A stretch of DNA of 64,000 bases. Source: an uncultured Lachnospiraceae bacterium. GTDB taxonomy: Bacteria > Bacillota > Clostridia > Lachnospirales > Lachnospiraceae. The translations under genes and the position numbers were made by a program. The stretch lies in contig CAJTPM010000006.1 in NCBI GenBank assembly GCA_910578085.1, forward strand, positions 101,820-165,819, in the 5' to 3' direction. A model generated the notes under the pieces. The model was given only the letters and a program-made list of their open reading frames with translations. It did not search any database and was not told where the DNA came from. Shown piece by piece: positions 52,801-62,042 of this stretch (positions are counted from its first letter, which is position 1; each line of letters begins with the position of its first letter).

Positions 52801-52953
52801 TTCCCCGCCCTTCTGTTGGAAAAAGGGGCAAAAGCAGAGGTTTCAGAAACATTTGAACGCTGCCATCCCAAACCCAAAATTCATTTTACAACATGGGACG
52901 ATTATGCTATCATGTCAATGGTGAATACTTTAATTTTGAAACAGGGGAATTGA
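52801..52953 (+). pseudogene. Relic of a LysR-type regulator (C-terminal part)
   Basis: A short stretch reads LLLEKGAKAEVSETFERC, then KPKIHFTTWDDYAIMSMV, which is the effector-domain signature of LysR-type regulators, and ends LILKQGN before TGA 52951. The usual GLGISILP between MSMV and LIL is missing, and no N-terminal helix-turn-helix is present upstream. The 360-base gap 52598-52957 otherwise shows nothing recognisable. Confidence 0.6.
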
Positions 52954-52957
52954 TACA

Positions 52958-53839
52958 ATGGGATATGCGCGTATTTTAAAAGATAGCAGCGGAAAGCCAT
53001 CCGGCTACCGTGAATGTGACGGTGAAGTTGCTTTTATGCCAGAGCAGCAATCCTATGAAAATATTTTCCGCCGCGTCAAAATTGATATTGATACAATGGA
53101 AATTCTCAATCATGATTTTATAAAAGATAAACAGCGGGTTTACCGGAAAGGTATGTTATTGAGTGGTATCACGCCGGAAGGATTCCACATCTTTAATCCG
53201 GCCTATATCGGAAACCACCAGGTCATTTACACTCCATATGGTAATGCAAAAATTGCACGTCCGGAAACCTTTGAAACACTGGATAATGGTATTGGAGTGC
53301 ACGGCCCGGAAGGTTACGGCAGAGATGCTGAATTTGTGTATTTTTTTACATATTCTACAGAAACCCGCCATGCTGTCCGACTGAAAACATGTAAAAATCC
53401 GGCTGCTTTTACTGTCCTGTCTGACGGTTATACAAAAGATGATGATCGTGTATATTTTTGGCAGGTAACAGTTAAAAGGGCAATTTCTCAATCTTTTGCC
53501 GTACTGAGCGATGGATATGCCCGCGATGATAAGCACATCTTTTGGAGAGATCAATTATTAAAAACCAACGTGCAGAACTTTTTGATATTAGGGGACGGCT
53601 ATGCCAGTGACGGTGTCCGGATATTTGGCAGAGGTAAACAGCTTGACACCACACCCGAAGCCTTTACTCTGTTAAGTGACGGATACGCCTGTGACGATAA
53701 ACAAATCTTTTGGGGTGATCGTTCATTGAATGTGGATTACGCCTCTTTCGAGGTGCTGGAAGATGGACATGCTGAGGACAGGTATCACCATATTCACGGA
53801 ACAACGATAAAAAAGAAGTCAGGCGAAATCAGAGTATAA
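52958..53839 (+). CDS. DKNYY-domain protein
   Basis: A 293-residue soluble protein built of repeats of about 30 residues with the pattern DGYxxDDxxIFWxxxxL followed by F-x-VL (for example DGYARDDKHIFWRDQLL and DGYACDDKQIFWGDRSL). This is the DKNYY family, whose role is unknown. No signal peptide. It starts 4 bases after the LysR relic's stop; AGGGGA is 11 bases before ATG 52958. Confidence 0.8.
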   Translation: MGYARILKDSSGKPSGYRECDGEVAFMPEQQSYENIFRRVKIDIDTMEILNHDFIKDKQRVYRKGMLLSGITPEGFHIFNPAYIGNHQVIYTPYGNAKIARPETFETLDNGIGVHGPEGYGRDAEFVYFFTYSTETRHAVRLKTCKNPAAFTVLSDGYTKDDDRVYFWQVTVKRAISQSFAVLSDGYARDDKHIFWRDQLLKTNVQNFLILGDGYASDGVRIFGRGKQLDTTPEAFTLLSDGYACDDKQIFWGDRSLNVDYASFEVLEDGHAEDRYHHIHGTTIKKKSGEIRV

Positions 53840-53938
53840 GGCAGCGCGATTACCAATCTAAAAGGATATAAATCAGATATAAATCAATTGAAATTTTGAA
53901 CCTTTCTGTATGATCAGGAAGTGAGGAATGTACCACCC

Positions 53939-54436
53939 ATGGAGATCAGATACATCACCCCCAAAGACAATGCGTTTGTGATAAGCAATATTTACGAAAA
54001 GAGCTGGAAATACGCCTACCGGAACATTATCCCCCAGGACTTTCTTGACAGCATTCCTGCCGGAAAATGGGCGGATAAAGTCACTGCGGAGGGCATCTAC
54101 AGTCTTGTTCTGACAGAGGAAGATGTCCCAATCGGCACGGCCAGCTTCTGTCAGTCACGGTGGAAAAAGTACAGCGATTACGGGGAGATCGTATCCATCT
54201 ATTTCCTCCCCGAATACATCGGCAGGGGCTATGGAGGCTATCTTCTTCGAGCCTGTCAGGGCGAACTGAAAAAACTGGGATTTCGGCGTATTCTCCTTCG
54301 GGTTCTCGAGGACAACCACCACGCCAGAAAATTCTATGAGAAATGCGGTTTTGCCTTTTCGGGAGACTGTCAGGAAGAACAGATCGGCGGGAAAAAACTG
54401 CGGGAATTGACGTATGTGTATGAGGAGAAATCCTGA
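53939..54436 (+). CDS. GNAT-family N-acetyltransferase
   Basis: A 165-residue acetyltransferase of the RimI type. Motifs: SIYFLPEYIGRGYGGYLL (acetyl-CoA-binding Gly-rich turn), then RILLRVLEDNHHARKFYEKCGFAFSG, the classic C-terminal GNAT segment. ATG 53939 (MEIRYITPKDN) follows AAGTGAGGA and gives the usual family start. The acceptor is unknown. Confidence 0.9.
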   Translation: MEIRYITPKDNAFVISNIYEKSWKYAYRNIIPQDFLDSIPAGKWADKVTAEGIYSLVLTEEDVPIGTASFCQSRWKKYSDYGEIVSIYFLPEYIGRGYGGYLLRACQGELKKLGFRRILLRVLEDNHHARKFYEKCGFAFSGDCQEEQIGGKKLRELTYVYEEKS

Positions 54437-54547
54437 ATTGTCCATCTGCATCAGGTATGAGATAGCCTCCTGAATTATCCATTCCCATCGGATGGAAGCC
54501 GGATTTCATGAATCGTCATTTCCCACAGGGAGAAAGGAAAACAGGAT

Positions 54548-55156
54548 ATGAAGCAGAATACTTATATACAGAAGATACTTTCGTCCATACTCATTGCAGT
54601 AATTGTTCTGTATTATATGATAAATACAGAAGCGCCCAAAATTATTCTGGTGCCATTTCTGATTTTCGTCCTCTTTATGGTGGGAAAATATATTGCGCTG
54701 CTGCTCAGGCAAAAGAAACTCGATATTCCCGAAAAAGAAGAACAGACAGCCGATACTGCCGGGACAAAATACAGGCTCCTGATCGTTGTTATAAGCGTTA
54801 TTATAGCTGTAATCCCTCTGTTTATCGGTATCAGCATCCTGATCAACAACGGGAAAAGCGGCGACATCAGGCTGATTTTTACAGGTGTATTTCTTATTTT
54901 CTTTGCATGTACTCTTGTTCTGACTGTCCTCAAACTGATGGGATATTTTGATCGGGCAAAAGTTGATATACTGCAAATTTATTCAGGCGCTTTGTCTGAG
55001 GCAATCGGCCTCGGATGGATCGCCCTCAAATACAGAGAAACACAATCTTATAAAAAAATGATCGACGCCTTCGGCATATGGTTTATCATTCCGGTTCTGA
55101 TCATTGCCATCGGTATCTATCAGATTGTGGCCGGCCTGAAAAATAAAAAAGCGTAA
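54548..55156 (+). CDS. Hypothetical membrane protein, 202 residues
   Basis: About six membrane helices in three hairpins (SSILIAVIVLYYMI, IILVPFLIFVLFMVGKYIALLL; LLIVVISVIIAVIPLFIGISIL, LIFTGVFLIFFACTLVLTVL; GALSEAIGLGWIAL, FIIPVLIIAIGIYQIVAGL). Charged loop with Glu/Lys between the first and second pair. I do not recognise a family. AGGAAAACAGG before ATG 54548. In the gap upstream a 22-base sequence (TCCTGAATTRTCCATYYSCATC) occurs twice about 39 bases apart (from about 54432 and 54470). Confidence 0.65.
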   Translation: MKQNTYIQKILSSILIAVIVLYYMINTEAPKIILVPFLIFVLFMVGKYIALLLRQKKLDIPEKEEQTADTAGTKYRLLIVVISVIIAVIPLFIGISILINNGKSGDIRLIFTGVFLIFFACTLVLTVLKLMGYFDRAKVDILQIYSGALSEAIGLGWIALKYRETQSYKKMIDAFGIWFIIPVLIIAIGIYQIVAGLKNKKA

Positions 55157-55277
55157 TCGTAATATAAAAGAGAGACCCGCAGAGCGTCTGTTCTGTGTGG
55201 CCTCTCCTGTTTGTATATTCCGGCTGTAAGTCATTTCTTTTTATCCTTTTCAACCAGCTTTTTCAGTCTATTCCAAT

Positions 55278-57065
55278 CTATTCCTGCTCCTTCAACGCGA
55301 TCCCCAGCTCCTCAAGCTGCGCCTCGTCCACCACATTGGGCGTCTCGCACATCAGATCCGACGCGTCCTTCACCTTCGGGAAGGCGATCACCTCCCTGAT
55401 ACTGTCCGCATGGGCTAATAACATCACAAACCGGTCCACACCGTAGGCAAGCCCTGCGTGAGGCGGCACGCCGTACTGGAAAGCGGAAAGCAGATAGCCG
55501 AACTTCTCCCAGGCTTTCTCCTGCCCGATGCCTAACACCTCAAACATCTTCTCCTGAATATCGTTCTGGTGGATCCTGACGGAACCCCCGCCCAACTCCA
55601 CGCCGTTTAACACGATATCGTATGCCTTCGCCCGCACCCTGCCCGGATCGGAATCGATATACTGCCAGTCCTCCTCCATGGGCATCGTAAAGGGATGATG
55701 CATGGCCATAAACCGATTCTCCTCATCGGACCACTCAAGAAGCGGGAACTCCGTCACCCAGAGGAAATTGAACTGATTCGGATCATACAGGCCAAGCTGT
55801 TTTCCCAGTTCCAGCCGAAGCTGACCGAGGACGCCCCAGACGATGGTATTCTTATCCGCCGCAAATAACAGCAGGTCGCCGTTTTCTCCGCCCATGGCCT
55901 GAATTAGCGCTGTCGTCTGTTCTTCCGTCAGGAACTTTGTAAAGGAAGACTTCACTGCGCCGTCCTCCCCAATGCAGAGATAGGCAAGTCCCTTTGCGCC
56001 GCTGCCCTTGGCCATATCCACCAACGCATCGATCTTCTTTCTGGGCATTGCCCCCTGTCCTTTGACATTGATGCCGCGCACGGAACCGCCATTTTCAAGG
56101 GCGGAAGTAAAGACGCCGAAGCCGCAGTCTCTCACCACTTCCGACACGTCTGTCAGTTCCATGCCGAAACGGGTGTCCGGCTTATCGGAACCATACCGAT
56201 CCATGGCCTCCTGCCATTTGATCCGGGGAAGCGGCAGTTTCACATCCAGACCGATGCTCTCTTTGCAGACATACTGAATCAGCCGCTCGTTTACGTCCAG
56301 CACATCTTCCACATCCACAAAGGACAGTTCCATGTCCGCCTGGGTGAATTCCGGCTGTCTGTCCGCCCGCAGATCCTCGTCCCGGAAACATCTGGCGATC
56401 TGGAAATATCTGTCATACCCGGAACACATTAAAAGCTGTTTATAGAGCTGAGGCGACTGGGGCAGCGCATAGAAATTGCCTGGATGCACCCTGCTGGGCA
56501 CCAGATAATCCCTGGCTCCCTCCGGCGTGGAACGGCACAGGATCGGCGTCTCGATCTCCAGAAACCCTTCCTTCGCCATAAACTCCCGCATGGCCGTCAC
56601 CATTTTACTGCGCAGCATCAGCTTCTGCTGCAGATCCGGTCTGCGCAGATCCAGAAATCTGTATTTCAAACGGATCTCCTCTTTTGTTTTCGATTCCGTC
56701 TCGATCGGGAAGGGCGGCGTCTCCGCCTCCGCCAAAATGCGAACCTGTCTTGCCCGCACTTCGATCTCGCCGGTGGCAAGATTCTCATTCACCGCGCCGC
56801 CGCGCTTCTCCACAGTACCGGTCACCGCGATCACAAACTCACTGCGCATCTTCTCCGCTTTGGCAAAGGCCTCGTCTCCGCAGTCCGCCTCCTCAAAAAT
56901 CAGCTGTAAAATGCCGGAGCGGTCCCGCAGATCCACAAATATGATACCGCCCTTGTTTCTCTGTTTCTGCACCCAGCCCATCACGGTCACGGTCTCCCCC
57001 ACGTTCTTTACGGAGAGCTCTCCGCAGCGGTGGCTCCTTTTTAATCCCTGTATTGATTCTGCCAT
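55278..57065 (-). CDS. aspS: Aspartyl-tRNA synthetase
   Basis: A 595-residue class II synthetase. Order: an OB-fold anticodon-binding domain (VTVMGWVQKQRNKGGIIFVDLRD), then motif 1, motif 2 (YDRYFQIARCFRDEDLRADRQPEFTQADMELSF), the bacterial GAD insert and motif 3 (AYGVDRFVMLLAHADSIREVIAFPK). Normal length for a bacterial enzyme. Charges tRNA-Asp, and possibly also tRNA-Asn if Gln/Asn amidotransferase is used. It follows hisS with 109 bases between, a common pairing in Firmicutes. Confidence 0.97.
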   Translation of the reverse strand: MAESIQGLKRSHRCGELSVKNVGETVTVMGWVQKQRNKGGIIFVDLRDRSGILQLIFEEADCGDEAFAKAEKMRSEFVIAVTGTVEKRGGAVNENLATGEIEVRARQVRILAEAETPPFPIETESKTKEEIRLKYRFLDLRRPDLQQKLMLRSKMVTAMREFMAKEGFLEIETPILCRSTPEGARDYLVPSRVHPGNFYALPQSPQLYKQLLMCSGYDRYFQIARCFRDEDLRADRQPEFTQADMELSFVDVEDVLDVNERLIQYVCKESIGLDVKLPLPRIKWQEAMDRYGSDKPDTRFGMELTDVSEVVRDCGFGVFTSALENGGSVRGINVKGQGAMPRKKIDALVDMAKGSGAKGLAYLCIGEDGAVKSSFTKFLTEEQTTALIQAMGGENGDLLLFAADKNTIVWGVLGQLRLELGKQLGLYDPNQFNFLWVTEFPLLEWSDEENRFMAMHHPFTMPMEEDWQYIDSDPGRVRAKAYDIVLNGVELGGGSVRIHQNDIQEKMFEVLGIGQEKAWEKFGYLLSAFQYGVPPHAGLAYGVDRFVMLLAHADSIREVIAFPKVKDASDLMCETPNVVDEAQLEELGIALKEQE

Positions 57066-57174
57066 CTTTCCTTCCTTCTTTCATCCAGTATATTTTTATC
57101 GGTAAATTGCCGGGATCCCGGTACTTCGCTCTGTCAGACAGATTCCTGTTTCGGCATCCTGTTTTCCCTATTCT

Positions 57175-58437
57175 TTAATATTTCAGCGCTTCCCTGTAAA
57201 ACTCCTGAAATTCCATATAGCCCTGAGCGTTCAGCTGCTCCTTCTGAAACTTTTTATTTTTATTCATGCGGGTGACAAGCACCTTTTTCCCCTTCTCACG
57301 CTCCGTCTGGGCCTGCTTCATGACCTGCGTCATCACTTCTGCGGAAATGCCCTTCTCGATCAGATAAGCGGTCTTCTCCGCGGTGCCCGGCACCTTAAAA
57401 CCGCTCTCCAACAAGAGCAGAATGATCCGCTCAAAGCCGATGGAAAAGCCGCAGGCAGGCACATCCTTCCCGGTGAATTTCCCCACCATCTTATCATAAC
57501 GGCCGCCGCCCCCGCAGCTTCCGCCGAACTGGGGCATGGCGATCTCAAAGATCGTCCCGGTATAATAGGACATCCCCCGCACTAACGTCGGATCAAAAAC
57601 CAGTTCAAAAAAATCCCCTTTCGACGCATTCACACTGTCCAGGATCTCCCGAAAACCCGTGCTCACTTCCTCCGGAAGGTATCCTGCAAGCTTTTCCGTC
57701 ACAAAGGCCGCCTTGTCCCCGGCTTTTTCCATTTCCTCAAACAGCCCCAGATATTTTTCCACGACCGCTTCCCCGTATCCTGTTCTCAGAAGTTCCGCCT
57801 TTACCTCCTCCAGACCGATCTTGTCCATCTTGTCCAGAATAATAAAGACTTCATCATAGCTTTCCTTCGCAAAACCGCTGTAAGCAGCCATCGCCTTCAA
57901 GATCTGTCTGTCGTTGATGCGGATCTGGAAATCCTTAAAGCCCAGTTTTCCAAGGGTCGTAGTCGTCGCCAGGATCAGCTCGATCTCCGCCAGATTGGAG
58001 GCCTCCCCGAGAATGTCGATATCGCACTGCATAAACTGACGGTAGCGCCCTCTCTGAGGCCTGTCCGCCCGCCATACATTGCCCATCTGCAGTGCCTTGA
58101 AAGGCGCCGGCAGATCGCCGCTGTGGGCCGCATAGTAGCGCACAAGAGGCACGGTCAGATCGTAGCGCAGACCGCCGTCCGTCAGGTCTTCCTCCCTTAT
58201 CTCCCCCTCCAGTTTCAGCTTTTCGCCGCGCTTTAATATCTTGAAGATCAGCTTCTCATTTTCTCCGCCGGCCTTGCAATTTAAATTTTCCAGATGCTCC
58301 ACCGCCGGCGTTTCCATGGAAGTAAATCCAAAGCTTCCATAGGTTTCCTTGATCACGCTTATCACATAATCCCTGATTTCCATTTCCTCCGGCAGAATGT
58401 CCTTCATGCCGGTTACCGGTTTCTTACTTAATGCCAT
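57175..58437 (-). CDS. hisS: Histidyl-tRNA synthetase
   Basis: A 420-residue class II synthetase with motif 1 (near VEHLENLNCK), motif 2 (FKALQMGNVWRADRPQRGRYRQFMQCDIDILG), the histidine-binding LVRGMSYYTGTIFEI, and motif 3 (FSIGFERIILLL). The C-terminal anticodon domain is short but normal for Clostridia. Starts MALSKKPVTGMKDILPEE at ATG 58437. No T-box leader was recognised in the roughly 170 bases before it. Confidence 0.96.
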   Translation of the reverse strand: MALSKKPVTGMKDILPEEMEIRDYVISVIKETYGSFGFTSMETPAVEHLENLNCKAGGENEKLIFKILKRGEKLKLEGEIREEDLTDGGLRYDLTVPLVRYYAAHSGDLPAPFKALQMGNVWRADRPQRGRYRQFMQCDIDILGEASNLAEIELILATTTTLGKLGFKDFQIRINDRQILKAMAAYSGFAKESYDEVFIILDKMDKIGLEEVKAELLRTGYGEAVVEKYLGLFEEMEKAGDKAAFVTEKLAGYLPEEVSTGFREILDSVNASKGDFFELVFDPTLVRGMSYYTGTIFEIAMPQFGGSCGGGGRYDKMVGKFTGKDVPACGFSIGFERIILLLLESGFKVPGTAEKTAYLIEKGISAEVMTQVMKQAQTEREKGKKVLVTRMNKNKKFQKEQLNAQGYMEFQEFYREALKY

Positions 58438-58607
58438 AACTTTTCTCCCTGTCTCTTATTCCTGCAGACAATGCGGCATAGCTTTCCCAAACCATTATCT
58501 GCTGCCGCAGAAGCAATTCATCTGACAACTTATCTTACACTGATTTGCCATATTTTTCAACTCTTCCGGTCATAAAAATAAAGAATTCTTATATTTTTCT
58601 TAACTTG

Positions 58608-58637
58608 TTGCACGAAACCTTCTTCTTGGTGTATAAT
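58608..58637 (+). promoter_or_regulatory. Sigma-A promoter of the secreted-protein gene
   Basis: TTGCAC (58608-58613), an 18-base spacer, TATAAT (58632-58637). The gap 58438-58712 otherwise holds only the divergent hisS upstream region. Confidence 0.65.
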
Positions 58638-58712
58638 GATTTTGTAACATTAACAGCTCATATAACTTTTTAAACCAATACATTACAAAATCAATATCAG
58701 GAGGATTGAAAC

Positions 58713-59408
58713 ATGAAAAAGTTTAAAACTGCCATTTCCCTAATCGTTGCCGTTGCCATGTTGCTGTTCATCCCCGGCATAAACGATCTTCATGTGTCGG
58801 CGCAGGAGGTTCCTGTTGAGGAAGTTCCGCCCACAACCTATGTATTAAAATATATTGAGAACAACAACTGCTGGCGTTATCAGATATCGGGAACAGGTAC
58901 ATGGAATGATAAGGCTGACCACAGAGAACTGTATTATATGGAGCAGTCCATCAAGGACGGGGACTACATTGTTGTCCTGGATTCCCCCTATGATCTGAAT
59001 CTGACCGTCCCCGTAAGCCTGGGCAATATTACTTTTAACCATTCCCATTGTGCCGTCATCACGGCAAAGAATGTAGATTATGTTTACGTTCTCAAAGACA
59101 GTATCGGCGTGGTTAACGGTGACGTACAAAATGCCTATGTATATGACAACGCTGTTGCCAGTTTCAATAACAATGTAAACAACCTGTATCTGATGGGGTA
59201 TAACACCAACGACCAGGATGTAGGGGTACTTGGTACGGTGAATTACGCAGAGCTCAGTGTTCCTGCCTGGAATTGGATCAGGGGACAGTACTACTCGGTC
59301 CGGGAAGGCAAATTCTCTGTGTCAGGCGGCGGAGTAAAAACTAAACCTGAAGATTACAGCACTACGCCCCCTCCGGCCCCTCCTGTTGAGGTGGTTCCTG
59401 TTGCCTGA
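58713..59408 (+). CDS. Secreted hypothetical protein, 231 residues
   Basis: A Sec signal peptide (MKKFKTAISLIVAVAMLLFI, cleavage probably after VSA near 30) precedes a roughly 170-residue domain of alternating, Asn/Val-rich strands (VVLDSPYDLNLTVPVSLGNITFN; NVDYVYVLKDSIGVVNGDVQ; ASFNNNVNNLYLM) that looks like a small parallel beta-helix. It ends in a Pro/Val-rich tail (TTPPPAPPVEVVPVA). AGGAGG lies before ATG 58713. I do not recognise a family. It has its own promoter and terminator, so it is a single-gene unit. Confidence 0.75.
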   Translation: MKKFKTAISLIVAVAMLLFIPGINDLHVSAQEVPVEEVPPTTYVLKYIENNNCWRYQISGTGTWNDKADHRELYYMEQSIKDGDYIVVLDSPYDLNLTVPVSLGNITFNHSHCAVITAKNVDYVYVLKDSIGVVNGDVQNAYVYDNAVASFNNNVNNLYLMGYNTNDQDVGVLGTVNYAELSVPAWNWIRGQYYSVREGKFSVSGGGVKTKPEDYSTTPPPAPPVEVVPVA

Positions 59409-59423
59409 ATAAGACAGGTATAT

Positions 59424-59473
59424 AAAAAGTGTACTGTACGGGCATCTGATACGCCCGTTGCAGTACACTTTTT
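59424..59473. terminator. Bidirectional rho-independent terminator
   Basis: AAAAAGTGTACTG-(TA)-CGGGC pairs with GCCCG-(TTG)-CAGTACACTTTTT (59424-59443 with 59453-59473), T-runs on both strands. It serves the secreted-protein gene and probably the Y-family polymerase operon coming from the other side. Confidence 0.85.
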
Positions 59474-59525
59474 TATTTTGATTTTCTGTTCCCCGCAGTC
59501 CGCTTTCTCCTCCGGCCTTCTTCCT

Positions 59526-60794
59526 CTATTCCATATCGATCCCCAATGTCACCCCACCCCGCCTTTCCCTATCCAGCCCGCCGCTCATATGAGAAACATT
59601 GCTTTTTAAAAAACCTGCCCGAAATACCGCATCTTCCCCGTGCTTTTCCCTGATCTTATCTACTGTTCTGTTCAGCGCTTCCAGCCTGTCATATTTTTGC
59701 AGGTCAAAAAGATTATATTGCCGCCCGGTATTATTTTCTACCCTTGAAGTATGCACACCGATCTGGCGCACAGGCGTCCTGCCGTCCCAAAGTTTCTCAA
59801 AAACCTGACTTGCCGCCCGGTAAATTTCTTCCGTCACATCGGTGGCCGCCAGAAGCTGCATCTGTTTATTGTTGTACCGGAACTCATAATCCGTGATGTG
59901 TACGCTGACCACGCTGATCTTTACCCGGTCATTTCGCAATCTCATCCCCACTGTTTCGCAGAGAGAAAGCATTACATGCTGTGCATATTCTTTCGTCACA
60001 ATATCCACAGGCGCCGTCAGGCTGTTCCCATATCCTTTATTTGCCTCATGGGTAAACAAATAAGGCTGCAGATCTTCCCCTCTCGCATAGCCCTGTATGA
60101 TCTCCCCCGGTATCTTCAAATGGGCTTTGATCATCTCCTCATCTGCCAGAGCCAGCTCTCCAATCGTGTGGATCCCCAGTCGATGCAGCTTTTCCGCAGT
60201 GGCCTCTCCCACAAAAAATAATTCTGAGACAGCCAACGGCCACATCTTCCTTTCTATCTCCTCCGGAAAAAGCGTATGCACCTTATCCGGTTTTGAAAAC
60301 TCCCCTGCCATTTTTGCCAGGAGGAAATTGGTTGAGATCCCGATATTCACCGTGAATCCCAGCTCCTCTTTTATTTTATCTTTCAACTCACAGGCAAAAT
60401 TTACCATCTGCCCCTGTCCATACAGTTTTTCGCAGCCGTCAAACACAGCCCATGCTTCATCGATGCTGTACTGGATTACCCGGTCCGTATACTGTTTCAG
60501 CTTACCCATCAGCGCTTCCGATGCCGTGACATACAGTCCGTAATCCGGCGGTATCACGATAAGTCCGGGACATTTCTGTTTTGCGGTCAGGATCGCCTCT
60601 CCCGTTTTGATCCCGTATTTTTTAGCCGAAATGCTTTTTGCCAGCACAATGCCGTGCCGTTTTTCCTGGTCGCCGCCGACAACGCTCGGAAGCAGACGCA
60701 GATCTGTTTTCTCTCCCAGCACATTTACGCGGTATGCTGCGCTCCAGGAGAGAAAAGCGTTGTTTGCATCGATATGAAAAATATAGCTTCCCAT
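59526..60794 (-). CDS. dinB: Y-family DNA polymerase IV (DinB-like)
   Basis: A 422-residue translesion polymerase. ATG 60794 (MGSYIFHIDANNAFLSWSA) is the family's natural start, two bases past the stop of the preceding gene, with no ribosome site, so translational coupling is likely. Active-site acidic residues: HIDANNAF (Asp 7) and SIDEAWAVFDG, the second being the SxDE motif with Trp/Ala where many have Ser/Phe. Then a helix-hairpin-helix region (LHRLGIHTIGELALADE) and the little-finger domain. Error-prone bypass of DNA damage; a LexA-type box lies in the operon promoter. Confidence 0.9.
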   Translation of the reverse strand: MGSYIFHIDANNAFLSWSAAYRVNVLGEKTDLRLLPSVVGGDQEKRHGIVLAKSISAKKYGIKTGEAILTAKQKCPGLIVIPPDYGLYVTASEALMGKLKQYTDRVIQYSIDEAWAVFDGCEKLYGQGQMVNFACELKDKIKEELGFTVNIGISTNFLLAKMAGEFSKPDKVHTLFPEEIERKMWPLAVSELFFVGEATAEKLHRLGIHTIGELALADEEMIKAHLKIPGEIIQGYARGEDLQPYLFTHEANKGYGNSLTAPVDIVTKEYAQHVMLSLCETVGMRLRNDRVKISVVSVHITDYEFRYNNKQMQLLAATDVTEEIYRAASQVFEKLWDGRTPVRQIGVHTSRVENNTGRQYNLFDLQKYDRLEALNRTVDKIREKHGEDAVFRAGFLKSNVSHMSGGLDRERRGGVTLGIDME

Positions 60795-60796
60795 CG

Positions 60797-61096
60797 TTAC
60801 AGAAACTGGAAGATCCGCCATCTCTGGGTTACTGTATTATACCGCATTTCCAGCGTTCTGCTCCTCTCCCCCTGCCTGATCCTGCAGACAAACTGTTTTT
60901 CCTTCACCCCGACATAATTTTTTTCATCCCGCGATATGATATCTTCTATCTGAAATTTTCTGATCTCATGTTCCTCTGTCTCCAGCCGGAACCATAAAGG
61001 CGTTATCCTGCCGTCCCGGTCTGTGACGGACAAAAGCTGGATCGGGATATTCACCTGCCTGTCATGATAAGTCCCGTTTTGAATTTGATCTTCCAC
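60797..61096 (-). CDS. Small unknown protein in the damage-response operon
   Basis: A 99-residue basic protein, probably all beta with one helix: IQLLSVTDRDGRITPLWFRLE, IEDIISRDEKNYVGVKEKQFVCRIR, LEMRYNTVTQRWRIFQFL. The GTG at 61096 has GAGGTG 8 bases ahead. It lies directly before dinB under the LexA-type box, the place held by YolD in Bacillus operons of Y-family polymerases, but it does not look like YolD. A polymerase-accessory role is inference. Confidence 0.65.
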   Translation of the reverse strand: MEDQIQNGTYHDRQVNIPIQLLSVTDRDGRITPLWFRLETEEHEIRKFQIEDIISRDEKNYVGVKEKQFVCRIRQGERSRTLEMRYNTVTQRWRIFQFL

Positions 61097-61135
61097 TCAT
61101 TGTCACCTCTTTTCAAAACATATCCTTCTATCCAC

Positions 61136-61164
61136 AGGATAACAAACACACGTTCTGTTGTAAA
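61136..61164 (-). promoter_or_regulatory. LexA-type box inside the promoter of the dinB operon
   Basis: On the minus strand TTTACA (61159-61164), 17 bases, TATCCT (61136-61141). AGAACGTGTGTTTG (61143-61156) lies in the spacer and fits the Gram-positive LexA/DinR consensus CGAACRNRYGTTYG at 13 of 14 positions. Confidence 0.75.
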
Positions 61165-61332
61165 GAGGTAATGATTTCCACACCAATGCACTGAAATATA
61201 CTTGCTGTACAGCGGCCTTTTCCCTGTTGTCACTATGCAGTAAACCGGTCACACTTTTAGTTATTCATAAAACCGTATCAATCCGGCTAAACTGTGAGAT
61301 CAAACGCCGGACATTCGCAAATCCATAAAAAT

Positions 61333-62025
61333 CTAATGATTTACTTTCGCAAAGGGACAACGCTGCCCAATACATTGATTATTTTGTGCGGAATGCCTGC
61401 AGATAATTTCTGGTTTCTCCATTCTCACGTTAAAATTTTCTGCCGTAAAATCGATTGCTGACAATATAGATAAATAAGAATCCCTTTTACAACACCGTGG
61501 CCCGCCAATCTGTCCTATTTTGTAAAGCGACTTTGCCGTCATCCGGTGTGAAAGGCCGAATGGTTCTTCTGTCAGGGGAGTGGATTCAGAAATGATAGAA
61601 ACAAACATTCCCGCACTGATACCTGCTCCACAAGCTCCCCAAAAACCGCAGGCACCACCGGGAACACTCTTCCCACGATTCATCATTTCCGCCAATGATG
61701 TTTCCAAATTTATGTTTCCGCCAGCGTTTTTATAAGCTACAAGAAGTGCTGCCCCGACCATAACATGATGCTCCGGCCCATGCATATGGCAGAAAGGTAA
61801 CTCCATCATTTTTTCGATAATTTCCACCGGATTCCTCGATGTCTCAGCTAAACACAAGCCTATCATTGTATCCATGCCCGCAGTATGGCATTCATTGCAG
61901 ACATAATGGCCATGAATACATCTGGTCTTGCTGTGTTCTTTCTTATGGCATACTGCACACTCCATAAGTTCATCTTTCTCAAGATATTCAAGGAGTGCGC
62001 TGCAGATTAAACATTCTTCTTTCAT
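61333..62025 (-). CDS. DUF5714-domain, Cys-rich protein
   Basis: A 230-residue soluble protein. The first 50 residues hold Cys pairs like zinc knuckles (CLICSALLEYL, ECAVCHKKEHSKTRCIHGHYVCNECH). The rest has a Gly/Cys-rich motif PGGACGFWGACGAGISAGMFVSI and further Cys (GGPRCCKRDSY, NNQCIGQRCPF), consistent with the DUF5714 family sometimes found fused to or next to methyltransferases in anaerobes. Metal or cluster binding is inferred. It lies just past the hemZ remnant, on the same strand. Confidence 0.82.
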   Translation of the reverse strand: MKEECLICSALLEYLEKDELMECAVCHKKEHSKTRCIHGHYVCNECHTAGMDTMIGLCLAETSRNPVEIIEKMMELPFCHMHGPEHHVMVGAALLVAYKNAGGNINLETSLAEMMNRGKSVPGGACGFWGACGAGISAGMFVSIISESTPLTEEPFGLSHRMTAKSLYKIGQIGGPRCCKRDSYLSILSAIDFTAENFNVRMEKPEIICRHSAQNNQCIGQRCPFAKVNH

Positions 62026-62042
62026 AACTGTCTCCCAGACCT

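Noticed and set aside
58438..58600. T-box leader for hisS
   Set aside because: The upstream region is short and lacks a recognisable T-box sequence or specifier stem.
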